DNA of 64,000 nucleotides from G051132615 sp051132615 (GCF_051132615.1 NZ_CP152375.1:2604001-2668000), one strand, 5' to 3'. Counted from the stretch's first letter, positions 8,411 through 17,945 are shown. Numbers and translations are program-made. The notes: generated by a model not told the origin, from the sequence alone.

Positions 8411-10048
8411 ATGTGGAGTCAAATCTATATGCCTATTGCAGGTAACCTTTGGTTGTCTGCACTTGTTGCCGTAATGCCTATTGTTTTTTTCTTTGTTGCT
8501 TTAGCTAAGTTTCGTTTAAAAGGGCATGTTGCAGGAGCCGGTGCTTTATTGATGGCTTTGATTATTGCTATTTTGGTTTATAAAATGCCTGTAAAAATGG
8601 CTTTTATGTCTGCGCTTCATGGGTTTTTCTATGGTTTATGGCCGATTGCATGGATTATCGTGACTGCTGTATTTTTATATAAAATTACCGTTAAAACAGG
8701 CCAATTTGATATTATTCGTGCATCTGTTTTATCTGTTACAGAAGATCAAAGATTGCAAATTTTACTGGTCGGTTTTGCTTTTGGTGCTTTTTTAGAAGGC
8801 GCTGCTGGTTTTGGTGCGCCTGTTGCCATTACTGCTGCTTTATTGGTTGGGCTGGGGTTTAATCCACTTTATGCGGCAGGTTTATGTTTGATTGCCAATA
8901 CAGCCCCTGTGGCATTCGGTGCAATGGGGGTACCCATCATTGTTGGCGGGCAGGTTTCCGGTTTAGATCCTTATCATATTGGACAGGTTGCAGGCAGACA
9001 ATTGCCCATTTTATCCATGATCGTACCATTTTGGTTGGTTGCTATGATGGATGGTTTGCGAGGTGTTCGTCAAACTTGGCCTGCTTGTTTGGTTGTTGGG
9101 GTGAGTTTTGCGACAACTCAGTTTTTAACAGCTAATTTTATTGGCCCTGAGTTACCCGATATCACTTCTGCATTAGTCAGTTTAGTTTGTTTGTCTGCTT
9201 TTTTAAAATTTTGGCAACCTAAAGAGATTTTTACCTTTGCTGGTATGAAAAAGGCAAATAAGCACGTTTTAAAATCAGAATACTCATTAGGACAAATTAT
9301 AAAAGCGTGGTCTCCTTTTATTATTTTGACTGTATTGGTCAGTATATGGACATTTAAAGGTGTAAAAGAAGTACTGGATTTGGCAACATTAAAGATTATG
9401 GTGCCTAATATTCATGAAATGATTATGAAAACAGCACCAATTGCTGACGATAAAACCTATCCAATTATTTATAAATTTAATGTATTAAGTGCAGTTGGTA
9501 CAGCAATTTTATTATCTGCCATTTTATCGCTTTTTATATTGAAAATGAATATTTCAGAGGCCTTGAAAACATTTGTGCTCACTGTCAATGAATTAAAAAT
9601 TCCCATCCTTTCTATTGGTGTGGTTTTAGCTTTTGCTTTTGTCGCCAATGATTCAGGCATTTCGTCTACTTTAGCATTGGGATTGGCTGCAACAGGTGGG
9701 GCATTTCCATTTTTCTCACCTTTTTTGGGATGGTTGGGTGTTTTTCTGACAGGCTCAGATACATCGTCTAATGCACTATTTGGTTCTTTACAAAGTAATA
9801 CAGCAAATCAAATCGGTGTTTCTCCTGAGTTATTGGTTGCGGCCAATACAACTGGTGGGGTAACAGGTAAAATGATTTCTCCTCAGTCTATTTCGGTTGC
9901 TTGTGCTGCAGTTGGATTGGTTGGAAAAGAGTCAGATTTATTTCGCTTTACCGTAAAACACAGTTTAATTTTTTGTACGTTTGTTGGCGTGATCACTGTT
10001 TTGCAAGCATATGTGTTGCCTTGGACATTGGTCTTTTTCCATAAATAA
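8411..10048 (+). CDS. lldP: L-lactate permease LldP (LctP family)
   Basis: Proton-coupled lactate (and probably glycolate) importer of the inner membrane. The 545-residue protein is hydrophobic throughout, with about a dozen membrane segments, and shows LctP signatures GFAFGAFLEGAAGFGAPVAI, TAPVAFGAMGVPI, LTGSDTSSNALFGSLQ and TGGVTGKMISPQSI. Length agrees with E. coli LldP (551). GGAG lies about eight bases before the ATG. The gap of 166 bases after dld holds two dyads, so lldP may have its own control as well as readthrough. A strong terminator follows. With lutACB and dld it completes a full uptake-and-oxidation set for both lactate isomers. Confidence 0.95.
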   Translation: MWSQIYMPIAGNLWLSALVAVMPIVFFFVALAKFRLKGHVAGAGALLMALIIAILVYKMPVKMAFMSALHGFFYGLWPIAWIIVTAVFLYKITVKTGQFDIIRASVLSVTEDQRLQILLVGFAFGAFLEGAAGFGAPVAITAALLVGLGFNPLYAAGLCLIANTAPVAFGAMGVPIIVGGQVSGLDPYHIGQVAGRQLPILSMIVPFWLVAMMDGLRGVRQTWPACLVVGVSFATTQFLTANFIGPELPDITSALVSLVCLSAFLKFWQPKEIFTFAGMKKANKHVLKSEYSLGQIIKAWSPFIILTVLVSIWTFKGVKEVLDLATLKIMVPNIHEMIMKTAPIADDKTYPIIYKFNVLSAVGTAILLSAILSLFILKMNISEALKTFVLTVNELKIPILSIGVVLAFAFVANDSGISSTLALGLAATGGAFPFFSPFLGWLGVFLTGSDTSSNALFGSLQSNTANQIGVSPELLVAANTTGGVTGKMISPQSISVACAAVGLVGKESDLFRFTVKHSLIFCTFVGVITVLQAYVLPWTLVFFHK

Positions 10049-10056
10049 ATTTGTTT

Positions 10057-10091
10057 AATAGCCAGATTAGAAAATAATCTGGCTATTTTTT
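10057..10091 (+). terminator. Rho-independent terminator after lldP
   Basis: Thirteen-base perfect arms at 10057-10069 and 10075-10087 (core AGCCAGATTA) with loop GAAAA, followed by a run of T. It ends the lactate cluster. Confidence 0.92.
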
Positions 10092-10191
10092 GCGCAGGCT
10101 AAGCAAGATGTTTACTTTTGTCGTATATTTATAAAGTTATTTGATGCCAGTAAACAAATAATATTAATCGGATAAAAAACAAAAATACTGA

Positions 10192-10225
10192 TTCTGATTT
10201 GACAGTTTTTATGTTAGAATCAGAA
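10192..10225 (+). promoter_or_regulatory. carA: Candidate carA promoter with flanking dyad
   Basis: An extended -10 element, TG-T-TAGAAT, lies at 10212-10220. It is enclosed by TTCTGATT at 10192-10199 and AATCAGAA at 10218-10225, a perfect eight-base inverted repeat whose right arm overlaps the end of the -10 and the start site. A TTGACA at 10199-10204 is too close to serve as its -35. The nature of any regulator (pyrimidine- or arginine-linked) cannot be told. Confidence 0.4.
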
Positions 10226-10288
10226 GGTTTGAATCCGTTTTTTTATTTTGTTTTGTGAGCGATAATAAAAGCATAAAAAGGAGGCTGT

Positions 10289-11416
10289 ATGACCGTCCCT
10301 GCAATTTTAGTTTTGGCTGACGGCAGTGTTTTTAAAGGTACATCAATTGGTTATGAAGGTGTATGTACTGGCGAAGTGGTATTTAATACAGCCATGACTG
10401 GCTATCAAGAAATTCTTACTGATCCTTCTTATACAAAACAACTGGTTACATTAACTTACCCACATATAGGTAATACCGGCGTTAATTCAGAAGATACTGA
10501 ATCCAACGCCGTTTTTGCATCTGGGTTGATTATTCGTGATTTACCTTTAACATTCAGCAATTTTCGTAGTAATCAAAGCTTATCTGAGTATTTGATTAAA
10601 AATAATACAGTTGCTATTGCAGATATTGATACACGTCGTTTGACACGTATCTTACGTAATAAAGGTGCGCAAGCTGGCTGTATTATGGCTGGTCAAATAG
10701 ATGAGCAAAAAGCTTTAGCGTTAGCCAAAAGTTTTGGTTCTATGGCAGGTCAGGATTTGGCTAAGGTGGTTAGTTGTAAAGAACCATATGCTTGGCAAAT
10801 TGGGCAATGGCGTCTAGGACAAGGTTACTCATTAAAACTAGAACCCCAATATCATGTTGTGGCTTATGATTTTGGAGTGAAACACAATATTTTAAGAATG
10901 TTAGCTGAAAGAGGGTGCAAATTGACTGTTGTGCCTGCTCAGACATCTGCTGAAGAGGTATTAAGTCTAAAACCTGATGGTGTCTTTTTATCAAATGGAC
11001 CTGGTGATCCAGAGCCATGTGATTATGCAATTAAGAGTATTAAAACATTGTTGGCAACAAAAATTCCTTTATTTGGTATTTGTTTGGGGCATCAGTTATT
11101 AGGGCTAGCCGTTGGTGCACAGACCAGAAAAATGAAGTTTGGGCATCATGGGGCAAACCATCCTGTTAAAGATTTACGTACAAATCAAGTGATGATTACC
11201 AGCCAAAACCATGGCTTTGAAGTAGATGAAAATAGCTTGCCTGATTATGTGAAGATCACTCATCGTTCTTTGTTTGATCATTCTGTTCAAGGAATTGAGT
11301 TAACCAATCAAGCTGCATTTTCCTTTCAAGGACATCCAGAAGCCAGCCCCGGTCCACATGATGTTGCTTATTTGTTTGACCAATTTGTTGTGGCAATGAA
11401 AACACATAAAGGTTGA
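10289..11416 (+). CDS. carA: Carbamoyl-phosphate synthase small subunit
   Basis: Glutamine amidotransferase subunit that hydrolyses glutamine and delivers ammonia to CarB for carbamoyl phosphate, the precursor of arginine and pyrimidines. The 375-residue protein has the N-terminal CPSase small-chain domain (DGSVFKGTSIGYEG, TAMTGYQEILTDPSY) and a C-terminal class I amidotransferase domain with nucleophile Cys265 in FGICLGHQLLG and the His-Glu pair in FQGHPEASPGPHD. Length is normal. AAGGAGG stands seven bases before the ATG, among the strongest ribosome sites in the window. carB follows after one intervening gene. Confidence 0.97.
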   Translation: MTVPAILVLADGSVFKGTSIGYEGVCTGEVVFNTAMTGYQEILTDPSYTKQLVTLTYPHIGNTGVNSEDTESNAVFASGLIIRDLPLTFSNFRSNQSLSEYLIKNNTVAIADIDTRRLTRILRNKGAQAGCIMAGQIDEQKALALAKSFGSMAGQDLAKVVSCKEPYAWQIGQWRLGQGYSLKLEPQYHVVAYDFGVKHNILRMLAERGCKLTVVPAQTSAEEVLSLKPDGVFLSNGPGDPEPCDYAIKSIKTLLATKIPLFGICLGHQLLGLAVGAQTRKMKFGHHGANHPVKDLRTNQVMITSQNHGFEVDENSLPDYVKITHRSLFDHSVQGIELTNQAAFSFQGHPEASPGPHDVAYLFDQFVVAMKTHKG

Positions 11417-11464
11417 TTTTTAATCAATCAAATTTAAATTAGAATTTGGGAAAGGTTGGGTTGT

Positions 11465-12112
11465 GTGTTTGGGATCACCAATATTTATGCCTATGTTTTA
11501 GGTGTGGTTGCGGTTATTTTATTGCCCGGGCCCAATTCAATTTTTTGTTTAACGATAGCCGTAAAACAAGGCGTAAAAGATGGCTATAAGGTTGCATTAA
11601 GTATATTGGTCGGCGATGGTATATTGATTTTATGTTCAGTTGTTGGAGCCGCTTCCATTCTTAAAAGTATGCCGTCTTTGTTTATTTTGTTGAAATGTTT
11701 AGGGGCGCTATATTTAGGTTATTTAGGCATTAATATGATTTTAGCCGCACTTAGGCGCTACTTTAAACCTAAAAGTATTACGGTTGATGTAACTGAAACA
11801 TCAGTTTATGTGAAGAAGCCTTTTTTTAAAGGTCTATCCATTAGCCTGATGAATCCAAAAGCCATTTTGTTTTTTTTGTCCTTTTTTGTTACCTTCGTGG
11901 ATCCTTCCTATCCACATCCTGTTGTGACATTTTTGATTTTAGCGTTGATTTTACAAACATGTAGTTTTTGCTATTTGAGTGTATTGATTTTTTTAGGAAG
12001 AAAATTGGTTCGATGGTTTGGGCAACATCAAAAAGTATCCGATATTGCCACAGCATGTGTAGGGTGTTTATTTATAGGGTTTGGTGCCACATTATTGTTT
12101 GCTACCTTATAA
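11465..12112 (+). CDS. LysE/RhtB family amino-acid exporter (LeuE-like)
   Basis: Inner-membrane amino-acid efflux protein of about 215 residues with five or six membrane segments. The LysE family motif LLPGPNSIFCLTIAVKQG follows the first segment, and NPKAILFFLSFFVTF lies mid-protein. The opening FGITNIYAYVLG resembles the usual LeuE-type N-terminus, so I chose the GTG at 11465, which AAAGG precedes by nine bases; a TTG at 11456 is also in frame. Substrate cannot be assigned; leucine is only the best-known case. It is sandwiched between carA and carB, an arrangement I recall from Bordetella-like genomes, and the three are likely cotranscribed (gaps of about 50 bases). Confidence 0.85.
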   Translation: MFGITNIYAYVLGVVAVILLPGPNSIFCLTIAVKQGVKDGYKVALSILVGDGILILCSVVGAASILKSMPSLFILLKCLGALYLGYLGINMILAALRRYFKPKSITVDVTETSVYVKKPFFKGLSISLMNPKAILFFLSFFVTFVDPSYPHPVVTFLILALILQTCSFCYLSVLIFLGRKLVRWFGQHQKVSDIATACVGCLFIGFGATLLFATL

Positions 12113-12155
12113 CAGTAATTATTCAGTTCAATTTATTAAGATTAATGAGAAGAAA

Positions 12156-15100
12156 ATGCCAAAACGTACAGATTTGAAATCCATATTGATTATTGGTGCA
12201 GGGCCTATTGTGATCGGTCAGGCATGCGAGTTTGATTATTCAGGTGCACAAGCATGTAAAGCTTTGCGAGAAGAAGGTTATCGAGTCATCTTAGTCAATT
12301 CAAATCCAGCTACCATTATGACTGACCCAGAAATGGCAGATGTTACTTATATAGAACCTATTCGCTGGCAAACAGTGGCTAAAATCATTGCAAAAGAAAA
12401 ACCAGATGCCATTTTACCCACAATGGGCGGGCAAACTGCTTTAAATTGTGCTTTAGATTTAGCCAGAAATGGCGTGCTAGAAGAACATGGTGTTGAGTTG
12501 ATTGGTGCCACGGAAGATGCGATTGATAAAGCAGAGGATCGTGGTCGTTTTAAAGAAGCGATGGCAAAAATTGGCCTTAATTGCCCTCAATCAGTTGTTG
12601 TTCATAGCATGGATGAGGCATTGGTTGCTCAGGCACAGATTGGTTTCCCCACGTTAATTCGTCCTTCTTTTACTATGGGCGGCTCTGGTGGGGGTATTGC
12701 ATATAATAAAGATGAATTTTTGGCTATTTGTGAACGTGGGTTTGACGCTTCTCCAACGCATGAACTGTTGATTGAGCAATCCGTATTGGGTTGGAAAGAG
12801 TATGAAATGGAAGTGGTTCGCGATAGAGCGGATAACGCCATTATTATTTGTTCCATTGAAAATTTTGATCCTATGGGGGTTCATACAGGGGACTCTATTA
12901 CTGTCGCGCCAGCTCAAACACTAACCGATAAAGAATATCAATTAATGCGTAATGCTTCTTTGGCTGTGTTGCGGGAAATTGGCGTGGATACAGGGGGTTC
13001 TAATGTTCAATTTGCCGTTAATCCAGAAAATGGTGAGATGATTGTCATTGAAATGAACCCAAGGGTGAGCCGTTCTTCAGCATTAGCTTCTAAAGCAACG
13101 GGTTTCCCTATTGCCAAAGTTGCGGCTAAATTGGCGGTTGGTTTTACTTTAGATGAATTAAAAAATGATATTACTGGTGGCAAAACCCCTGCTTCATTTG
13201 AACCATCCATTGATTATGTGGTCACCAAAATTCCACGTTTTGCGTTTGAGAAATTTCCTCAGGCAGATGATCGTTTAACCACTCAAATGAAATCTGTAGG
13301 TGAGGTTATGGCGATGGGTAGGACCTTGCAAGAGTCTATGCAAAAAGCTTTACGTGGTTTGGAAACGGGCTTGTGTGGTTTTAACCCTAAAAGTAACCAT
13401 TTAGAAACGATTCAGCAAGAGCTTTCTAGCCCAGGGCCAGAACGTATTTTATTTGTGGCAGATGCCTTTAGGTGTGGCATGACACAAGAAGAAGTCTTTA
13501 ACTATTCAAAAATAGACCCATGGTTTTTGGCTCAAGTTGAAGACATTGTTAAAGAAGAACAGAAAGTCCAACAAGGTTCCTTATCCGAGTTAGGGTATGA
13601 TGATTTACGTCGTTTAAAACGCAAAGGTTTTTCTGACATTAGATTGTCACAGTTATTGAATGTCACTGAAAAAGAAATGCGAGATCATCGTCATCAATTA
13701 AATTTACATCCTGTGTATAAACGAGTCGATACTTGTGCAGCAGAATTTGTAACAGATACTGCGTACCTTTATTCAACTTATGAAGAGGAGTGCGAGGCTT
13801 TACCATCTAATCAAGAAAAAATCATGATTTTAGGCGGTGGTCCCAACCGTATTGGTCAGGGGATCGAGTTTGACTATTGTTGTGTTCATGCTGCTTTAGC
13901 TTTGCGAGACGCAGGTTTTGAAACCATTATGGTCAATTGCAACCCAGAGACAGTGTCGACAGATTTTGATACATCAGATCGCTTGTATTTTGAACCTTTA
14001 ACCCTAGAAGATGTATTAGAGATTGTTCATATAGAAAAACCTAAAGGGGTAATTGTTCATTATGGTGGTCAAACACCATTGAAATTGGCTAAAGCATTAG
14101 AAGCAAATGGTGTGCCTATTATTGGTACAAGCCCAGACAGTATTGATATGGCCGAAGACAGAGAGCGTTTTCAAGCGTTGTTAAATCAATTAGGTTTACA
14201 ACAACCCCCAAATCGTACAGCGCGTACCCCTGAGGATGCTTTACGTTTAGCCGAGGAAATTGGCTATCCTTTGGTTGTTCGTCCTTCTTATGTGTTGGGG
14301 GGGCGAGCAATGGAAATTGTGCATGAATCATCAGATTTAGAGCGTTATATGAGGGAAGCTGTACAAGTTTCTCATGATAGCCCTGTTTTATTAGATCACT
14401 TTTTAAATAATGCGATTGAAGTAGATGTTGACTGTTTAAGTGATGGAGAACAGGTCATTCTTGGTGGCATTATGCAACATATTGAGCAGGCTGGTATTCA
14501 TAGTGGGGACTCTGCTTGTTCTTTACCACCATATTCCTTAACGCAAACTGAACAAGATGAAATTCGTCGGCAAACTGTTGCTATGGCTAAAGCCTTAAAA
14601 GTTGTTGGTTTAATGAATGTGCAGTTTGCGTTACAAGAAGATAAGCTTTATGTGTTAGAGGTGAATCCTCGTGCTTCTCGCACGGCACCCTTTGTCAGTA
14701 AAGCAACTGGACGCCCTTTAGCTAAAATAGGTGCTTTGTGTATGGCGGGTATTGGTTTGGCTGAGCAAGGGGTTACAGCTGAGCTGACACCTTCTTATTA
14801 TTCTGTAAAAGAGGCTGTTTTCCCATTTATTAAATTCCCTGGTGTGGATACTATTTTAGGGCCAGAAATGCGCTCTACTGGTGAAGTAATGGGCGTTGGT
14901 AATAGTTTTGCAGAAGCATTTTTAAAAGCCGAGTTAGGTGCTGGAGAAAACTTACCCAAAATAGGTACTGCATTTTTGTCGGTTAAAAACAGTGATAAAC
15001 TGCGTGCCGTTAATGTTGCTAAGCAACTTTTAGATTTTGGGTATAAAGTTTATGCTACAAGAGGAACGGTTGCTTTCTTAAAAGAGCATGGTGTTGAAGT

Positions 15101-15359
15101 AGAAAGCATTAATAAAGTGAAAGAAGGTCGGCCTCATATTGTTGATGCCATTAAAAATGCTGAAATTGATTTGGTGATTAATACTGTAGATGAACGCCGT
15201 CAGGCTGTTTTAGATAGTCATTCAATCCGACATAGCGCGTTACAAGCACGGATTCCCGTTTATACTACTTTGTCTGGTGCTGAAGCTGTGTGTGAAGGCA
15301 TTAAGAGCATTGATCACACTCAAGTGTATTCTTTGCAAGAGTTACATCAGAAAAATTAA
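12156..15359 (+). CDS. carB: Carbamoyl-phosphate synthase large subunit
   Basis: Catalytic subunit that makes carbamoyl phosphate from bicarbonate, ammonia and two ATP. The 1067-residue protein contains two homologous ATP-grasp halves: the first begins SILIIGAGPIVIGQACEFDYSG and the second KIMILGGGPNRIGQGIEFDYC near residue 550. A C-terminal MGS-like allosteric domain follows (after about residue 940), where ornithine and UMP act in the E. coli enzyme. The ATG at 12156 (MPKRTDLKS) matches the family start and is preceded by GAGAAG; a longer frame reaching 12081 is not needed. A terminator follows directly. Confidence 0.97.
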   Translation: MPKRTDLKSILIIGAGPIVIGQACEFDYSGAQACKALREEGYRVILVNSNPATIMTDPEMADVTYIEPIRWQTVAKIIAKEKPDAILPTMGGQTALNCALDLARNGVLEEHGVELIGATEDAIDKAEDRGRFKEAMAKIGLNCPQSVVVHSMDEALVAQAQIGFPTLIRPSFTMGGSGGGIAYNKDEFLAICERGFDASPTHELLIEQSVLGWKEYEMEVVRDRADNAIIICSIENFDPMGVHTGDSITVAPAQTLTDKEYQLMRNASLAVLREIGVDTGGSNVQFAVNPENGEMIVIEMNPRVSRSSALASKATGFPIAKVAAKLAVGFTLDELKNDITGGKTPASFEPSIDYVVTKIPRFAFEKFPQADDRLTTQMKSVGEVMAMGRTLQESMQKALRGLETGLCGFNPKSNHLETIQQELSSPGPERILFVADAFRCGMTQEEVFNYSKIDPWFLAQVEDIVKEEQKVQQGSLSELGYDDLRRLKRKGFSDIRLSQLLNVTEKEMRDHRHQLNLHPVYKRVDTCAAEFVTDTAYLYSTYEEECEALPSNQEKIMILGGGPNRIGQGIEFDYCCVHAALALRDAGFETIMVNCNPETVSTDFDTSDRLYFEPLTLEDVLEIVHIEKPKGVIVHYGGQTPLKLAKALEANGVPIIGTSPDSIDMAEDRERFQALLNQLGLQQPPNRTARTPEDALRLAEEIGYPLVVRPSYVLGGRAMEIVHESSDLERYMREAVQVSHDSPVLLDHFLNNAIEVDVDCLSDGEQVILGGIMQHIEQAGIHSGDSACSLPPYSLTQTEQDEIRRQTVAMAKALKVVGLMNVQFALQEDKLYVLEVNPRASRTAPFVSKATGRPLAKIGALCMAGIGLAEQGVTAELTPSYYSVKEAVFPFIKFPGVDTILGPEMRSTGEVMGVGNSFAEAFLKAELGAGENLPKIGTAFLSVKNSDKLRAVNVAKQLLDFGYKVYATRGTVAFLKEHGVEVESINKVKEGRPHIVDAIKNAEIDLVINTVDERRQAVLDSHSIRHSALQARIPVYTTLSGAEAVCEGIKSIDHTQVYSLQELHQKN

Positions 15360-15373
15360 ATATTAGAGAAAAC

Positions 15374-15413
15374 AAAAAATAGGTTTAAAGCTGTTTGCTG
15401 AAACCTATTTTTT
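15374..15413 (+). terminator. Terminator after carB
   Basis: Perfect 13-base arms at 15374-15386 and 15401-15413 (core ATAGGTTT / AAACCTAT) around a 14-base loop, ending in six T. The left arm starts with six A, so it could also stop leftward transcription. Confidence 0.9.
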
Positions 15414-15512
15414 ATTGATGGCTATTATTAATTTTTTTGAGTAGTTGCTTTAAAAGAGCTCAGTTTTTAAAAAATAAAATAAAATTTAAATAATTATTTT
15501 CCCTTTGTTTTT

Positions 15513-15536
15513 AGTATATTAAACAAAAAATATACT
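15513..15536. promoter_or_regulatory. Dyad upstream of accA
   Basis: AGTATATT at 15513-15520 and AATATACT at 15529-15536 form a perfect eight-base inverted repeat with an eight-base spacer in the otherwise empty 15414-15627 gap. It could be an operator for accA, but the sequence is all AT-rich, so chance is a real possibility. Confidence 0.3.
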
Positions 15537-15627
15537 GATACCTATGTTCAGATTATAGGAAAATTGCTGCCAAAAAATGCTGACTCGGGTATCATAAGGG
15601 AATTTTTAGCGTTGGGTACCAATACTT

Positions 15628-16587
15628 ATGAAGCAAGTTTATCTAGATTTTGAACAACCCATTGCGGAGCTTGAAAATAAAATAGAAGAGCTGCGTTATG
15701 TACAAGGTGATTCGGTTTTAGATATTTCTGAAGAAATTGCTCGGTTACAGAAAAAAAGTCAGGAATTAACAAAATCAGTATTCAGTAAATTGACACCGTG
15801 GCAGGTCTCTCAAGTGTCTCGTCATGCTTGTCGTCCTTATACTCAAGATTATATAGATAATATTTTTACAGATTTTGAAGAGTTGCATGGTGATCGGCAT
15901 TATGCTGATGATCATGCCATTATTGGTGGGATCGGCCGTTTTTATGGGCAAAGTGTGGTGGTAATTGGGCATCAAAAAGGCAGAGACACTAAAGAAAAAA
16001 TTAGACGTAATTTTGGTATGCCAAGGCCAGAAGGTTATCGAAAAGCTTTAAGATTAATGAAGCTTGCTGAAAAATTTAAAATGCCTGTTTTTACTTTTAT
16101 TGATACACCAGGGGCTTATCCTGGTATTGGTGCAGAAGAAAGAGGGCAATCTGAGGCAATTGGGCGTAATTTATATGAAATGACCAGTTTGAAAGTGCCT
16201 GTTATTTGTACCGTAATTGGTGAAGGTGGCTCAGGTGGTGCGCTTGCCATTGCTGTTGGTGATTATGTCAATATGTTGCAATACGCAACCTATTCAGTGA
16301 TTTCTCCTGAAGGCTGTGCATCTATTTTATGGAAAACAGCAGAAAAAGCATCTGATGCCGCTGAAGCTTTGGGTATCACTGCAGCAAAATCAAAAAGCCT
16401 TGGCTTGATTGATCGTGTTATTCCTGAACCTTTAGGCGGTGCTCATCGTGATTATCCAACAATGATGAGTACCATGAAACGTATTTTAAATGAACAACTC
16501 AAAGATGTTCAAAGTCAGCATATAGGCCAATTACTCACCAGACGTTTTGATCGTATCATGGCTTATGGCAGCTATTCAGAAAAATGA
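15628..16587 (+). CDS. accA: Acetyl-CoA carboxylase carboxyltransferase subunit alpha
   Basis: Alpha subunit of the carboxyltransferase that moves the carboxyl group from biotin to acetyl-CoA, making malonyl-CoA for fatty-acid synthesis. The 319-residue protein has a helical N-terminus (residues 1-60) and then the crotonase-like carboxyltransferase fold, with PEGYRKALRLMKLAEKF, TFIDTPGAYPGIGAEERGQ and GEGGSGGALAI visible. Length equals that of E. coli AccA. The ribosome site is weak. Its 3' end overlaps tilS by 23 bases, the accA-tilS pairing common in proteobacteria. Confidence 0.97.
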   Translation: MKQVYLDFEQPIAELENKIEELRYVQGDSVLDISEEIARLQKKSQELTKSVFSKLTPWQVSQVSRHACRPYTQDYIDNIFTDFEELHGDRHYADDHAIIGGIGRFYGQSVVVIGHQKGRDTKEKIRRNFGMPRPEGYRKALRLMKLAEKFKMPVFTFIDTPGAYPGIGAEERGQSEAIGRNLYEMTSLKVPVICTVIGEGGSGGALAIAVGDYVNMLQYATYSVISPEGCASILWKTAEKASDAAEALGITAAKSKSLGLIDRVIPEPLGGAHRDYPTMMSTMKRILNEQLKDVQSQHIGQLLTRRFDRIMAYGSYSEK

Positions 16588-17899
16588 TCATTTAAAAAAA
16601 ATTGTTAAGACAAACTGGCTATCATTATTTGCTAATCATCAAAAACCAGTGGTTGAAGTTGGGTTAAGTGGTGGTGTAGATTCAGTTGTCTTAACTCATA
16701 TTTTGTTTTCTTTGGCTGAAGAGTTAAATATTCAGTTGCAGGCTGTTTATGTTCATCATGGTCTAAGTCAATTTGCCGATGAGTGGGCCAATTTTTGCGC
16801 ACAGTTTTGTGCAAAATTAGGCATTAGACTACACATACAAAAAGTTTTTGTTGATCAAAAAAGCACTTTAGGCGTTGAAGCTGAAGCGAGAAAACAACGT
16901 TATCGGGTATATCAACAAAGTAAAGCAAACATTATTGCATTGGCTCATCACCAAGATGATCAAATAGAAACCGTTTTGTTACAGCTATTTCGTGGCGGTG
17001 GTGTACATGCATTAGCAGGCATGCCATCCTCTAGGCTTTTGCAAAATAAATCCATTTGGCGACCATTGTTGTCTGTTTCTAAAAAACAATTGGTTGAATA
17101 TGCAAATCATCATGATTTAAAACATGTTGAAGATGATAGTAATGCTTCATTAATGTATCGTCGTAACTGGGTCCGATCAGAAGTTCTACCATTATTAAGA
17201 AATCATGTGGCTGATATTGATCAGCATATTGTAAGAAGCAATTATTTGATGCAACAAAGTAGTCAAATTTTAGATGAGGTCATTGAACAGGATTTGGCGC
17301 AAGTTTCAGTAGATGGGTATTTTGATTGTTTAAAATGGGATCTTTTGACTGCTCCAAGAAAAAACTTAGTTTTATTGCATTTTGTTCAGACAGAACAATT
17401 GGGTAATCCTTCTCCAGAAAGCTTGATTCATTTTAGTGAGCAATTAAAGGTAACAGATCCATCAACACAGTTATTATGGCAATTACCACACGGGCAAGTT
17501 TATGCTTATAAAAAACGTTTATATATTGAAAAAAAGTATTCTCAGCCTATAGAACCTTTATGGATTAATCATATTAAGCCACAAATATTTGAAAATGGTA
17601 CTTTATTGTGGATTCCTCATCATCAAGGGATCAGTAAAAAGCTAATTGATCAGGGTGTATGGCTTTGTTCAAGAGCCAGTGGTGAGAAAATTCAGTTAAA
17701 GGTAGGGCATAAAAAGGTGAAAACCATTTTACAGGAGCAGCATTTTCCGCCTTTTTTGAAAAAATATTGGCCATTGATCTTTAATGCACAAAAAACAGAA
17801 TGTTTGGCGATTGTGAGTGTTGTTTGTAGACAAGATGAAGCACAAGAAACATATTTTCCTATTTGGGTGGAACTAAAAAGCGAATTTAAGTTCAAATAA
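16565..17899 (+). CDS. tilS: tRNA(Ile)-lysidine synthase
   Basis: Modifies C34 of the CAU-anticodon isoleucine tRNA to lysidine, so it reads AUA and not AUG; essential in most bacteria. The 444-residue protein has the PP-loop motif SGGVDS at residues 35-40, the family stretch HHQDDQIETVLLQLFRGGG, a middle TilS domain and a C-terminal domain (CSRASGEKIQL, KKVKTILQEQHFPPFLKKYWPLI). I chose the ATG at 16565, inside the end of accA; a TTG at 16547 in the same frame adds six residues without homology value. No clear ribosome site, which suggests coupling to accA translation. Confidence 0.95.
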   Translation: MAAIQKNDHLKKIVKTNWLSLFANHQKPVVEVGLSGGVDSVVLTHILFSLAEELNIQLQAVYVHHGLSQFADEWANFCAQFCAKLGIRLHIQKVFVDQKSTLGVEAEARKQRYRVYQQSKANIIALAHHQDDQIETVLLQLFRGGGVHALAGMPSSRLLQNKSIWRPLLSVSKKQLVEYANHHDLKHVEDDSNASLMYRRNWVRSEVLPLLRNHVADIDQHIVRSNYLMQQSSQILDEVIEQDLAQVSVDGYFDCLKWDLLTAPRKNLVLLHFVQTEQLGNPSPESLIHFSEQLKVTDPSTQLLWQLPHGQVYAYKKRLYIEKKYSQPIEPLWINHIKPQIFENGTLLWIPHHQGISKKLIDQGVWLCSRASGEKIQLKVGHKKVKTILQEQHFPPFLKKYWPLIFNAQKTECLAIVSVVCRQDEAQETYFPIWVELKSEFKFK

Positions 17900-17945
17900 C
17901 GAAAACAAGAAGATAAAGTAAATTGTGTATCATCTGGGTGGTATC

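Noticed and set aside
10199..10204. TTGACA before carA as the -35 box
   Set aside because: Only ten bases separate it from the TAGAAT -10, far too close; no suitable hexamer lies 17 bases downstream of it.
12081..12155. A 25-codon N-terminal extension of carB
   Set aside because: It overlaps the exporter gene and lacks similarity to CarB, whose family start matches the ATG at 12156.
16547..16564. A TTG start for tilS
   Set aside because: It adds six residues inside accA with no ribosome site; the ATG at 16565 is simpler.
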